Below the pieces are notes generated by a model that saw nothing but the letters and a program-made list of their open reading frames with translations, did not search any database and was not told where the DNA came from. Both the position numbers and the translations under genes were made by a program. From NCBI GenBank assembly GCA_022579005.1, contig MU401686.1, positions 1 through 56,110 on the forward strand: 56,110 nucleotides of DNA, given 5' to 3'. This DNA comes from Poronia punctata (Eukaryota > Ascomycota > Sordariomycetes > Xylariales > Xylariaceae). Below are positions 1-12,381 of the stretch, piece by piece. Positions within the stretch are counted from its first letter, which is position 1; each line of letters starts with the position of its first letter.

Positions 1-95
<95 letters not shown>
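1..95. repeat. (TAT)n trinucleotide microsatellite
   Basis: An uninterrupted run of the trinucleotide TAT/ATT fills the first 95 bases and is cut by the window edge, so its full length is unknown. It sits directly against RIP-type AT-rich sequence. Confidence 0.97.
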
Positions 96-96
<1 letters not shown>

Positions 97-2100
97 AGGA
101 AATGAGGCTATTTAGTATAAACTAAAAATTAGTTTTATATATAAGCTATTAGTATTATATTGTATATATAAATATTAATATTAACTTACTTTATAAGGTT
201 AAAGATTTTATAAAGACTTAAAAGTAGCAAAATATAATAATAGCTAAAAGATATATTTTAATTAGCAAGAAAACTGCTAAGCTAATTAAAAGGCATATAT
301 TAAGTTAAATATATAAATATATAAGCAAATTACATATAAAAAGCAGGATTAATATTAGTAATAGTAGTTATAAAAAAAGTAAAAACGTTTTAAACGTTAT
401 AATATTTAAATATATGTTAGTATAAAAAGTACTATATATATAGTTACTATAAGAGCTATATATATTACTAGGTATTATATATACTAATAAATATATAAAG
501 CATATATAAATATTATTGCTTATATACTACGTAAATAAATAGCTTTAATACAATAACTAAAAGCTTATAATATTTTTAAGTTTTAATTTACTAATTTATT
601 TACTCTTAAATTATTACGAGCGCGCTAAACGTAATTAAAAATAAATAGCGTTTTAAGTATAAAAGCTTTAAGTCTTTTATAATCAAATATTGTAATATAG
701 TTTAAGATAAAGCTAAACTTTTTTAAAACATATTAAGTATAACTTAATTTATAATAATAAATTAGCTTTTATAAAGAATTATAGCAAGATTAATAATTCA
801 ACAAAATTAATATGCTAGCATTGCTAGCTTTTAAAGTTATATTTATAGTTTAAAAAAAATAATAAAGATTATAATTTAGCTATTTAGCGTTTTAAAAAAT
901 GCTATTGTGTTTATAAAATAATTAGCAATATATAGTATAAAAAATAAATACTTTACTAACTTTTTTAAAGAAATTAAAAGAGTAATAAAAAGATTTATTT
1001 TATAGTTTGCGCTTTTAACTTATATAGTATTTTTAATTATACTTAAAGCTTTATTAACTAAGCTATAATAAATAAAAGGTTTTTTAGTAAGCATAATATA
1101 AGCTTTAAAGCAAATACGCTAATAAAGTTTAAAGTTATTAATATTGTAAAAAAGCGATTAGTTTTATAAAAAGGTATTTTTATAGCTTATTTATAAAGGT
1201 AAGCTGCTTTAAGTAAGTTATATACTTATAATTATATTAATTAATTTATTTATATTAAATAAACATATAAAAAGAGAAATTAAATAAATAATAATATTAA
1301 TAAAAAGATTGTATAAATAGTAAGTATTAAGTAGTTTTTAGTACTTTTTAAAACCTTAATATTATTTTAATTTATTTAACGCAGTTTAAAATCCACCTTA
1401 AACATTGCTTTTTTGATATATAATAAATTAAAAGCAAATAGTTTTATTAACTAATATATAAATATGCTTACTTAATATTTATATTAGGTTTCTTTTAAGC
1501 GTACAGCTAAATAAAAGGTAAGTAGCAATAAAAGAAGCTAGAAAAAGTTGTTAAACAAAATATAGCTAAACTACTTATAATATACTTTAAACTCTTATAA
1601 TAAAAGTTTAAAACAGCTTATTAAAAATAGTTATTAACTTAGCTAAGCATTTTAAAGCTAATTATAAAATTTATATTAAAGAAATATATATTTTTTAATT
1701 TAACGCTTTTTATAATTTAGCTATAGCAGTGCTTATAAAAATAAAAAAAGTGTTTTTAACTACTAAAAAAAGTAAATATATAATATAGCTTATAATACTA
1801 TTAGTAGCAATATTAGTAAGCATATAAAAAATAAAGTTTAAAACATTAGCTTTAAAAGCTATAAATATAAAATAAATAAATAAAACTTTAAATATAAATA
1901 ATTTACTAATGTAAATAAAGCTATTATAGTTTAGCAAAATTAGCTAACAGGTTTTTTTAACAATATAGGTTTATAATAGTTGATTAAAAAGTTATAAAAG
2001 TAACGCTGCTTAGTATTTAAAGTATTTTAAATATTTAAAAGTATATTTTTAACAGCGTTATTAAATTTAGTATAGCTTTATAAAAAGAAAGTTTAGTTAC
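96..2100. other. AT-rich, RIP-degraded stretch without a gene
   Basis: This stretch is very AT-rich with few CpA or TpG dinucleotides. I found no paired LTRs, terminal inverted repeats or splice-compatible coding sequence in it. A minus-strand open frame of 75 codons at 1710-1937 consists almost only of Phe, Ile, Leu, Tyr, Asn and Lys and is explained by base composition. It is probably a degraded repeat whose ends lie outside the window, but the class is not identifiable by eye. Confidence 0.7.
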
Positions 2101-3106
2101 TATAATAGATAATAGGTTTATACTAGAGATAATAAAGTAATTACTACTAAAGTAAAAGAGCGTTTAGTATATATTAGCAAATTAAGCAACAATTAATCTA
2201 ATATTAAACGAAATAAGCAAAGCTTATTATAAAACACATAATATACAGTCGCTCCGAAAAATAACAACCGGTTCTAACAACTTACACTAAAAGTCACCTA
2301 TTTTAAAAATCAATAACCCTTTCCCTTTATAATGAAAGAATTCTTAAAAAGTATTTTTAACTAATTTATATTAAAGGCATTTATATACTAATAAGGCTAG
2401 CCTATACACTTAGTATAGCAGTAGCTTATAAGCTTTAAAGGATAGCAAAATTAAAGTTTTTAAACTTTAATTTTTAAAGCTTTATATTATATTAAATAAA
2501 AATGCTAAAAATAAAGACCTAGTAAATTTATAAACTAGCTTTAAAGGCAGTTTTATATATATTAACGCTTTAATTTTACTTTTATTAATTACGTGTTTTT
2601 TATAAACGCTATTTTTATAAAGATTTAGCTAATAGTTTAAAACCTTATATAAAACTATTAAAACCTTTATTTTAAAACTTAAATAAATAAAACTGTTTAT
2701 TTACTATTTAATTGCATTAAATTGGTTTTTATTAATTTTTATTTTAATGTTTATTTTTTTTTATTAAAAACTATATATTAAATTATTAAAAATAGTTTTA
2801 AACGCTAATAAAATAAAAACAACAAAATAGAAAACTAAATTAAAATATGCTACTAATAGCCTAACCCTTAAAGTACATACTAGGAGATCTACCCTTTATA
2901 ACTCCCCTCTATACGCAAAGAGGATAGCAAAAAAGACTGCTAGGTCAATAATCAGTGTCTAGGTGCAAGGGGGTCTAACTAATCAAAAGCCAGCATTTGC
3001 TTAAGTCAGCATATTTCCTAGGTTAAAAACAGGTCAAAATAAAAAACTATAGCTATAGCTATATTTGCGTTGCTTATTTAATCGCAGCTATATATGTTGC
3101 AATAAG

Positions 3107-3657
3107 CAGGGTTAAAAAATTAGTATATAGTATTTTTTACTATATATAGTATTATTACATATAGTATTACTAAAGTATAAAAATCTAATTATTATAGTAA
3201 TATTAGTATTAGTAATTACTATACTACACTTTTTATAGTAATACTAATTACTATATATAGTATTATTATAATTACTATAAAATTACTATAACTTTTTTTT
3301 TAAGCTTAGCGTACTTTAAAATAGAATTTACTAGGCTTAATTTAGTTAAAATAAAAATATTTTTTAAATTTGTTTTTTTAAAAAAAAGGAAAAAAAAAGA
3401 AAAAAAAAGAAAAAAAAAGAAAAAAAAAGAAAAAAAAAGAAAAAAAAAGAAAAAAAAGAAAAAAAAAGAAAAAAAAAGAACAATATAGTATTTTTTATAG
3501 TAATTTAGTATTACTATATACTATAGTAATATTTACTATATATAGTATTAGTATAAACATTTATTATAAGCTATAGTATTAGTACAGGCAATTACTAACT
3601 ATATATAGTAGTAGTATTAGCATTTACTACAGTAGTATTACTAATTTTTCAACCCTG
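3107..3657. mobile_element. hAT-like MITE, 551 bp, 8-bp target duplication
   Basis: The left terminus is CAGGGTTAAAAAATTAGTA and the right terminus is TACTAATTTTTCAACCCTG, inverted repeats of about 19 bp. It is flanked by gcaataag (3099-3106) and gcaatagg (3658-3665), an 8-bp duplication with one G/A difference, as expected if one copy was RIP-mutated. An 8-bp duplication and CAGGG ends are typical of the hAT superfamily. The interior is short ACTATA-type repeats plus a polypurine tract; there is no coding sequence. Confidence 0.85.
3383..3481 (+). repeat. (GAAAAAAAA)n purine minisatellite
   Basis: About ten consecutive units of seven to nine A followed by one G form a perfectly purine strand of about 100 bases inside the hAT-like MITE. 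Confidence 0.95.
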
Positions 3658-3833
3658 GCAATAGGTGTAGTGCCGTAATTGTAGTGTTATGTTAACTAGA
3701 AGGTTAGAATTTATATGTGATTTTGTCTCGTTTCCAGCCCGTTTCTAGCCCGGACTAGGTCCAGATTACATACAAAATTCCAACCTTCCGGTCAACATAA
3801 TACTACAATTATAGCATTACACCTATTGCAACA
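3658..3833. repeat. Inner hairpin of the foldback element with GC-rich loop
   Basis: The arm 3658-3722 is the imperfect reverse complement of 3770-3833. The loop of about 50 bp contains two direct copies of CGTTTCYAGCCC and a short palindrome, ggactaggtcc. It is the most GC-rich spot in the left third of the window. Confidence 0.8.
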
Positions 3834-4696
3834 TACATAGCTGCGATTAGAAAAGCGTTGCGAATATAGCTATAGTTATAGCTTGTTTTTCTAATTTCTT
3901 TTTAGCCTGCTGCAAGGTTAGGAAATATGCTAACCTAAGCAAATGGTAGCTTTTGATTAGTTAGAGACCCTTGCAACCTAGACACTAACTAATAACCTGG
4001 CAGTTCTTTTTAACATCCCCTTTACATGCAGAGGGGAGTTATAAAGGGTAGATCCCCTAGTAAAACTATTTTCTTTATATTTTATACTTTAGTATACGTA
4101 GCATAGTGCAAGGTTTTCTAAGGTAAAAAAGCTGTAAAAAAAACCGGTTGTTACTTTTTAAGACCTACTATATATAGCGTATTAATTAAAAACTTAACTA
4201 TATAGTTTATAAATTACGCTATAATTATTCTGAGTTTATTAATAATAAAGTTATATATAATAACTAATAAATAAATATAAATGTATACTTAGTATAAAGT
4301 ATATATACTATATATTATTTATATACTATTAAGTAAAGATACTTTTAAATTATTTAATAATTATAATGTTAAAAATAAAGCTAAAATAAAAAGTATGCAA
4401 TATTAAAAAAAGAATATATATAAAGCATATTTTATTTATTGCTTAATTAAGCTATAAGTATAATTTACTTTATAGCTATTATAAATAAAATATAAGTTAA
4501 ACTAGTTAATTTATATACAACTAAAATAAATATAAATATTGCTTAACTATAAAAGTTAAATAATATATACTTATAAGCTAGTTATATATATATTAATTAA
4601 TTTTATATATTTAATATATATACTAATTATGTTTATTTTAGCATTGTTTTTTTATTATTTTTCTTTTACTAAATATAGTTAATATAGTCTATTAAA

Positions 4697-7600
4697 GTTA
4701 TTAGCCTATTTTACTATTAAAATACTAATGCTTATATAAAATTGCTTTTTTAAAAAGCTAGCTATGTATAGTTATATAATATTTCTTTGCTAATTATATT
4801 AGTTTGTATTTAATAAGCTAAGGTTTTTTATATTATATACCTTTTTAAAACAGCTTTAATTATTATATAATATAGTTTAATAACTATTAAAATATTTAAT
4901 AATAGTTTTATATTTATTAAGTTTAATATAAAGCTTGCTTATTTTTAAAACTAAAAGCAATAATTTAAAACCTTTTAAATTACTACTACTACTAAACGTA
5001 TTTAAGAAAATATTAACTTAAATAAATACTTTTTTATGTATAAGTTTAAAAACATTTTTAAGTGCTTTTTTAAAGCTACTTTGCTATAAGAACTTAAACG
5101 CTATAAAGCTAAAAAATACTATATAAAGCTAAAAAAGTAAAAAGTAAAAATAAAGAAAAAGGTAATAAACTTTAAAAACTAATATAAAAATTTACAATAG
5201 CTTAAATTAATAATAAGCTTAAAGTTTAATAAAGCTTTAAAACTTAGAATATATAATATAAAGCATATAAGCAACTTTAAATTAATATGCTTTAAATATA
5301 AGTTAATAAAACTATTAATATAAAGTATTATATTTAAGTTAATATAATATAAATAAAACGTAAAAAGTTAACACTTTAAAACTAAGTTAAAATATTATAT
5401 AGTATTATTATACTTTATAAAGTTAACTATTATCTAATTACTTAAAAGTTATATTAAAAGGTTTTTATAAAAGCTAAAAAAATTAAGTTTAATAAATAGT
5501 ATAAAAAATAAACTATAGTTTATTATAAAGCGCTTAATTATACGCTTAAAAAGGTTAATAAGCTATTTATAGTTAAAGGTTTATTATATACACGTTAGCT
5601 AAAGCTTTAACTAAAGTAAAATACTTGAAAGAAAGTTAAATTCTTTTTTAAATAAGTAAAAAGTAAACTAGTTTTTATAATAAAAAGAAAAATTAGCTTA
5701 TAGTAAACTTAGTACTTAAATATTAGCTAAAAGAAAGCAAAATATATAGCTATATTTACTACTGCTAAACGTAAGTTATAAAGTTTATTTTTTAAAAAAG
5801 AGAACGTAAAATATATAAGTGCCTTTATAAAAAATTAGGAAAACATTTTTAAAAGCTCAATAAGTACACTTAATACTAGTTTATAATAACTAAGATTTAT
5901 ACTTTTAACTAGCTATTAAAAATAACTAATAGTAAACTTAAAACTATATAATAATAGTAATAAAGTAAAAAGTAAAATAAGCTATATAACAAAATTAAAA
6001 AAACAAAAAACAAAAAAAGTACTAAGCTTTATTAAAAATTGCTATTTAGTAGTAAAAGCTTAGATAATCTTTTAAGTTTAAAAAGAGTATAGCTATTATG
6101 CAATATAATATATATTATTATTAACTTTATTATAGTTAATAGCACTTAAAACAATTTTTATAAAATATATATTACTAATAGTATAAAGAAGTATATACTA
6201 TTAAATAATATAGTTTTAAACTACTATAGTGCAATATACTTAGTAGACTATATAAAGCTGCTTAATATAAGATTATTTATTTTAATTAAAAAGAACTAGG
6301 TTAAAACTAATATATTATTTTTTAATTTTAAAGAAATATAAAACTATTTAAAGTATACTTAATATAAAAAAAAGGATTTAGTGCTTTAAAATATTTATTT
6401 TATACAAGGTTTTTAAATTAATATTATATTATAAGCTAAGTTAAAAAATTAAAAGTTTAGTACTATAGCTTATATTGTATATTGCGCTTTAAAATAATTA
6501 AGTATAATGTTATAGTTAAAAGGCTATAATGCAAATATAACCTAGTGTTCTTTTAATATAAAAATATTCCTTTTATTTTAAATTATATTATATAATAAGC
6601 ACTAATTATATAAAAGGGTTTTTAATAAGCATAGTAAGCTTTATAATAGCTACTACTAAATAAATATTTTAACTTTTAAGCAATCTTTTAAAACTATAAA
6701 ATAAAAATAAAGCATTATAGTACTTTAAATTTAAGCACTTAAAAGCTAAAGCATTAAAAGATTTAAATTATAAAATAAGAATATAGAAATTTAAAAAATA
6801 TTATATATTAACTATAAGGTTATATAATTAATTATAAATTAAAATTAATCTTTTTAAATAAACTTAAAATAATATATAAAGTATTTGTTTTAAAAACGTA
6901 TATTAAGATTTTTTAACTATAATAAAGAATATAATAAAATAAATTAATTAATTATTTTTAAAAATAAATACTTTAAAATATTATAGGCTTTTATAATATA
7001 GTATAAAACTTAGTAAAAAGTTTTTGCTAAATGATTATATTTAAAAAATAAATATAGCGGTACTATAAGCTTATAATAGTATTATTTTATTATAATAATA
7101 AAGAAGCAATATTTATAATTAACAATTAAATATATTTTTAACTATAGTATAAAAGAGCTAAAATTAAAATTAAAATACTACTAAAATATATAAAAAAGCT
7201 AATTAAAGCAGCTAAATAAGTAAGCAAAAATATTATAAAAAAGCTAAAACTATATTATATAATATAAGTTTTTTAATTAAGCTATAGCTTAAAGCTACTA
7301 AAGCTACTATATAGTTATATAACTAAAGCTTGTTTAAAGTGTATAATAATATAAGCTTTTTATAAAAGCTTAATATAAAGTTTAACTACTATTTTTATTA
7401 GTATATACTACTAATAATTAAAGCACTAATAAGTAATGCTTATTTTAATTAGTTAAAAATAGTAGCTTATAATTATAAAGCGTACTTATTAAAGCAAGAT
7501 TACTTTACTAATAAAAATAAATAAAAAATAAGTTAAGATTTAAAGCTAAGCTATATATATATATTAGTTATATAGTAAAATATATAGTATTTAATATATA

Positions 7601-10600
7601 ATAAGTATAAATACTTATTATAAAAAAAGTTATTATAACTTAAAATATTAATTTTAATAAATAGTAGTTTTGTAACTTTAGAAAATATAAAAACAAAATT
7701 TATATAAGCATAACAATATATAAATTTGCTAAAGTTAAATAAATCTTTTACCAATTTATTAATAAACTATTTAATAAAAGGTTAAAAGCGTAGTTATAAT
7801 AATAAAAGCATTTAAAAACGTATTATAAAAAGCAAATTAACTTAAAAGTAAGCACTATATAGTATAGCTATTTAAGAGCCTTTAAAAGTAAAAGTTAAAA
7901 GTAAGTATAGCTAAAAAACTAATAAAAAGTATTAAATATATTTTAAAATTTCATTTGCAAATAAGCTTTTTGTTTTTCTTTAATAACGCTTAAGCTACTA
8001 AAGCTAGTTTAAAGTAGGCAATTTTAAAAAGTCTTTAAAAAAGTATTAGTATAAAGAAATTAAATAAAAAAAGTATACAACTTTTATTAAACATATTATA
8101 AAAACGTATAATATAACAAGTTAAAAAAGAGTATATTTTAAACGTATTTAAATTTTTACTAAGACTTAAAAAAATTTAACATCTAGCTTTATTAAGTGCT
8201 TTAACTACTTTTACTATATATACTAAAAAGGAATAAATAGTTAATTAAATATAAACAAATAACTAGCTAACTAAAGAAATAAGGTATTAATTAGCTTATA
8301 TTTTAAGCCGCTAAATAACTTATAAAATAAGTAGTTAACTATTATATAAGTACAAAATAAGCTATTAATTATTTAAAAAATAGCAAAAAAAGCAATAGTA
8401 GTAAAAAAAGAAAAAGTAAAAAAACAAAGCTAATTATTTTAATCAAATTTACTTTAAGTATAAAGCTTTTAAATCTAATTTTAGATCTAAGCTGCTATAA
8501 AAAATAGTTTTTTAAAAGTAGTTTAACTAAAAAAAGTTAACTTAAACAAATTATAGCACTAAAAGCAACTAAGCAAAGCTAAAAAATAGTTTTTAGGTAA
8601 TATATAAAAAAGCACTTATATAATAAGCAAAGGCTTTTAAACTATAAATATAGTTAAAATATATATAATTAGCTAAATACTAATATAGCTAAAAAGTATA
8701 AAAGTAGCTATAAAGCTAATATAAGTATAATAATTAAAAGTAACTAAGCTACTACTTATTACTATAGTTTTACAAAAAACTAGCACTTTTGCAAATATTA
8801 ACATAAAGCGTATTAAAAGTTTAAAAGAAATTAATAATAAAAGCAGTAATAAAAAAATAAAGCTAATTATTATAAGTAGTGTTTTTAAAGCTTTTATATA
8901 AAACTTAAAGCAACTTTTATTAAAAAATAATAATTTTTTAAAAAAAGAAAAGTAAGTAAAAAAGCAATTTATAAAGCTTTAAGTTAGAAAAAATAAGAAA
9001 AAGCCTTACTTAAAACAAAATGTAAATATATAAAAAGAATTTACTTGCTAGCTTTATAAGTAAGCTAAAAATTAAAATAGTTAAGGTAAATAACTTAAAT
9101 AACTTTAATAAAATAAGCTATATAGTATAGGCTATTATATAGTACAAAAGTATTTTTATCTTTTATAATAATTGCTTTATAAACTTTTTATAAACATTTT
9201 TTAAAAATATATAAATGTTTTATATATAAGCAATTATAAATATAAAATGCTATACGTGGTATTTATGATAGCAGTATAATAAAGTATAGTAAATTAAATT
9301 AATATAGCGCTATTAAGGCGTATATATTATAATAACCTTACTAAGCTGCTATTTTTAAAATAAAAAAACTTAGTAATGCACGTTTTTAAGAATTAATTTT
9401 AAAAAAGTATAAAGTATAAGCTTATTTAAATACTTATGCTTAATATAATAAAAAGAAATTTTAAAAGTAAAATAAAAAGCAAGCTATTGCTACTTAAATA
9501 AGTGTTTATATATAAGTTTACTAAAAAAAAGTGTTTTATAAAGTATAAAGCATAACTTATAGTATATAGCAAAAGATAGTAAATGAAAACTTTATAGTTA
9601 ACTTATATAGCTACTTTAGTAGCAATAACATTTAAAATTATTATAGTAATTATAGCTAAAAAAGATTATAAAGTTAAATAATTTAATATTAAAAGTATAT
9701 TTTTTAATATAATACGCTAAACATTAAAACCTATAGTTTATAAAGTATTAAGTGGGTTAACTATAAAAAGAAATTAAATAATATTGCTATTTAAAGCGCT
9801 TTATAAGTTAAAAACTCTTACTACTTTTTTAATATAAAACGTTTATATTAATACTTAAAATACTTAGGCTTAAAGTATTCTTTAAAAAACTATATTATAG
9901 TATACTAAAAATTAATTAGTTTTTATTATATTTTATATTAATAAGGTTTTAATTATTTATAATAAATTAAATAAGTATAAAGCCAATTTAATTATTTAAA
10001 GTATTAAAAAACGCTATAAAAGTAAAAATTAAAAAGATATTATATAGTTTTTTAAAATATATATTATTTAAAATAAATAAAGAAACAATTCTTTTGCTTT
10101 ATAACTAATATATTAAAAAGGTAGCTAAGAGCTTTTGTTAAGCTAATTTAAGCTAGATACTAGTTACCTTTTTACTATATAAAAAACTTATAAAAGTTAA
10201 AAGTACTATAACTATAAAAAGAATTAAAACATACTAAAAAAGGTTAGGTTAATTATTTATATACTAATTATAACTAAGCTAAATATAGCATATATAGCTT
10301 TACTACTATTGCGCTTTTTTATAAATATTAAACTAAATTATTATAAAGCTGTAAATTAGGTAATTTAATATTTATTTTAAACGCATACATTATAAATAAT
10401 AATAATTAGTACGCTAAATATAACTTAAGCTTTACTTATTATAAATAATATATTATTTATAAATAATAATAAAATATAATGCTTAACTTATAAATACTAA
10501 ATAAACTTTTAAAGTAGCTTTATTATATAAAAGGCGTATTAATAGTTTACTATATTTATATTGATAACTAAAGCAAAACTAATTATTTTAAAAGTAACAG

Positions 10601-12090
10601 CGTAAAAGCTTATAGTAATTAACTATTTATTAAAAGGCCTATGCTTAAACTTCAATTAAAATTAAATAATTTATTAACGTAATATTTAAGCTATTAAGCT
10701 TATAATAAGTAATTTAAAAACTTAGTACTTAATTATAATATATAAATATATAAAATATATAAATTTAATATAAATACGTTTAAAAAGCTTTAAAGTTAAG
10801 TATATTTTAAGTAAAAATATGCTAGCTAATAGCTTAACTAAAAAGCTTCTTTATACTACGTTTAAAAGCTTTTGCATAATGCTTAATATATAATATATTA
10901 AAGTACTAAGTTAAAATATATATAATATAAAGTATAGAAAAAAAGTAAGCAAGTATATATAAGCTAAATAGTAAGTATATTATAAGATATAAAAAAACGC
11001 TAAAAAACAATTTATATTAATATTACTTAATTTTAAATAGATTTTAAAGCTAAACTAGCTACTAATACTTTAAACTTATAACTTTTAAGCTAATTACTTA
11101 TTTTAATCTTTTTAAAAAATATATTGCTAGTTTTATTAAAAGCTTAATTTAATAAACGTTAAATAAGGCAAATAGTAGCCTAAAGCTTATTAATATGCTA
11201 ATATAAAGTTATTAAGCATAATAACTATAAAATAAATAAAATACTTATAGGATTATAGTAAACTTTATTAATTTAATTAAAGCGTAAAACTTTATAAAAG
11301 CAACGTATAAAAGTATATAACTTAAAATTACAATATAATTTAAGTTTATATAAAGAAATAATAAACTATATATAAAGAATACTTATATTAGTTTATAATT
11401 ATAGTAGCTATAATAATAAAGATAATATATTTAAAAACTAAAGCTAGCAATATTAACATAGCTAATATTAACTTTATACTAACTATAAAAAGTAGTATAA
11501 AAATAATACGTATAGCTAAAAAAGCGTATTATAATAATAACGTAATTTATAAAATAAGAATAAGCAAAGTAGCAAAAGAAAGCGCTATTAGTATTTAAAG
11601 TAGGCTTTAAAGCTAAAAAGTGCAAAGATATTAAGGTAAAAACTTAAAACTAAAAACTAAAAAAAAGAAGTATTATGCTAGTAAAAAGTTAAGTTCTTTT
11701 AGCAATATAATAAGCAGCTTAACTACTTTAAAAACAAGTACTTAAAACAAAAGCAAAAGCAGTAGTATAAAAATAAAAATAAAAATAAAGATTGCTAAGC
11801 AAAGACTTAAAAAAGTAAAGTATATAGTAAAAAAAAGCTAAAGCAAAACAAAAAGCAACACTAAAACTTAAAAAGCAAAAGGCAAAGCAAAGCGCAAAAA
11901 GCAAAGGTTATTTTAATCTTTTTTAAGAAATAAAAAAAATAAAAGCTTATATAATACCTTTTTTATTAAAAGTAAAGTTTAATTTATTTAAGGTTATAAA
12001 AAAAACTAAAAAAAATAGAAAAACTAATATAAAGCAAAAAGGTAGTAATTAAAAAAATAAAAAAAATAAAAACGTAAAGAAAGCAATAGT
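4697..12090 (+). other. Interior of Copia copy A (gag-pol relic, first part)
   Basis: This RIP-degraded retrotransposon interior follows the 5' LTR. It has close counterparts at 50042-56110 (same strand) and 41850-48713 (opposite strand). No frame is open: stops are spread through all frames, as expected when CAA, CAG and TGG codons mutate. The only domains I can read are the reverse transcriptase and RNase H near its right part. The 4.9 kb before them must hold the gag and integrase relics by position, but I cannot see their motifs. The minus-strand open frame of 67 codons at 7551-7754 is a low-complexity by-product. Confidence 0.8.
9598..10893 (+). pseudogene. Copia reverse transcriptase/RNase H relic, copy A
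   Basis: This fossil of the C-terminal half of a Ty1/Copia Pol polyprotein would have copied element RNA into DNA. In one frame the sequence still reads a TFKIIIVIIAKKDYKVK stretch, then FNIKSIFFN in place of the family's D(I/V)K(S/T)AFLN, then LFKALYKLKT for KALYGL. The catalytic YxDD box is read as Tyr-Ile-Asn-Lys at 9934-9945. Near 10270 comes NIAYIALLLRFFINIK, matching the PDIAYA.S.LSRF region before RNase H. At 10816 NMLANSLTK matches the Copia terminal motif DMLADGLTK, and a stop follows at 10891. Stops and Asp-to-Asn, Gly-to-Ser and Pro-to-Leu type changes fit C-to-T and G-to-A mutation. Copies B and C keep the same motifs with different damage. It cannot be expressed as a protein. Confidence 0.85.
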
Positions 12091-12381
12091 TATAAAGGTT
12101 AAGCTTGTTAAGCTAAGGTTATATAACCTAAAAAACAGTTATATAACTTATAAACTACACATATTATTACAAGGTAGGTCTAGGGTAGTACTAAATATTG
12201 CCTTTGCTTAGCTAGACCTACTTAGCAAAATAATTTAATTAGTTGTACACTTATATTTTTAGCTAGGTATTTATATATAAGTAGCAAAAAAATAGATTTT
12301 AGCATAGCTAGGGTTTTTTTTTAACTTAAAATTTTTTATATAGCGTTAATATATAGCTACTATGCTTTACTAATTATTATA
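12091..12381 (+). repeat. 5' LTR of the nested Gypsy element
   Basis: This 291-bp repeat matches 18163-18455. It keeps G/C positions, such as the stretch around caaggtaggtctagggtagt, that are A/T in the 3' LTR, so mutation hit the two LTRs unequally. Confidence 0.87.

Larger units (their letters stand above)
2880..4060. mobile_element. Foldback element with arms of about 290 bp, TA-flanked
   Basis: The left arm starts CTAGGAGATCTACCCTTTAT at 2880, and the right arm ends in the reverse complement of CTAGGGGATCTACCCTTTAT at 4060. TA lies on each side (2878-2879 and 4061-4062). The arms stay complementary inward through 2880-3106 plus 3666-3722 on the left and 3770-4060 on the right, leaving a GC-rich loop of about 50 bp around 3722-3770. 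The left arm is broken by a hAT-like MITE at 3107-3657. Removing the MITE and one duplication leaves about 620 bp. No coding capacity is visible. It keeps many CpA sites, so it is much less RIP-mutated than its surroundings. Confidence 0.85.
2246..4170. mobile_element. TA-flanked inverted-repeat DNA transposon (Tc1/mariner-like), non-autonomous
   Basis: The left end begins CAGTCGCTCCGAAAAATAAC and the right end, read in reverse complement, begins TAGTAGGTCTTAAAAAGTAA. Both continue into ACAACCGGTT, giving terminal inverted repeats of about 29 bp. TA stands on both sides (2244-2245 and 4171-4172). Joining the flanks with one TA restores exactly the uninterrupted LTR sequence seen at 49520-49535. 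Without the nested foldback element it is about 740 bp. No transposase frame is visible, so it is probably a MITE-like derivative; the superfamily call rests on the TA duplication only. Confidence 0.82.
2101..4696 (+). repeat. 5' LTR of Copia copy A, split by an insertion
   Basis: The two LTR pieces are 2101-2245 and 4173-4696. Together they match the LTRs at 49386-50041 (same strand) and 48714-49380, 43046-43699, 38748-39369 and 36990-37658 (opposite strand). It begins TATAATAGATAATAGG and ends near TCTATTAAA, inverted termini that recur in the other copies with C-to-T and G-to-A changes. In intact copies the sequence ataatatatatagcg runs through the point where this LTR is interrupted. Confidence 0.9.

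Noticed and set aside
1710..1937. Minus-strand open frame of 75 codons, apparently membrane-like
   Set aside because: It is composed almost only of AT-rich codons (Phe, Ile, Leu, Tyr, Asn, Lys) in RIP-degraded DNA. The hydrophobic look follows from base composition.
7551..7754. Minus-strand open frame of 67 codons
   Set aside because: It lies antisense inside the Copia copy A interior; the corresponding sequence in copy B (about 52930-53120) shows no reason to treat it as a gene.
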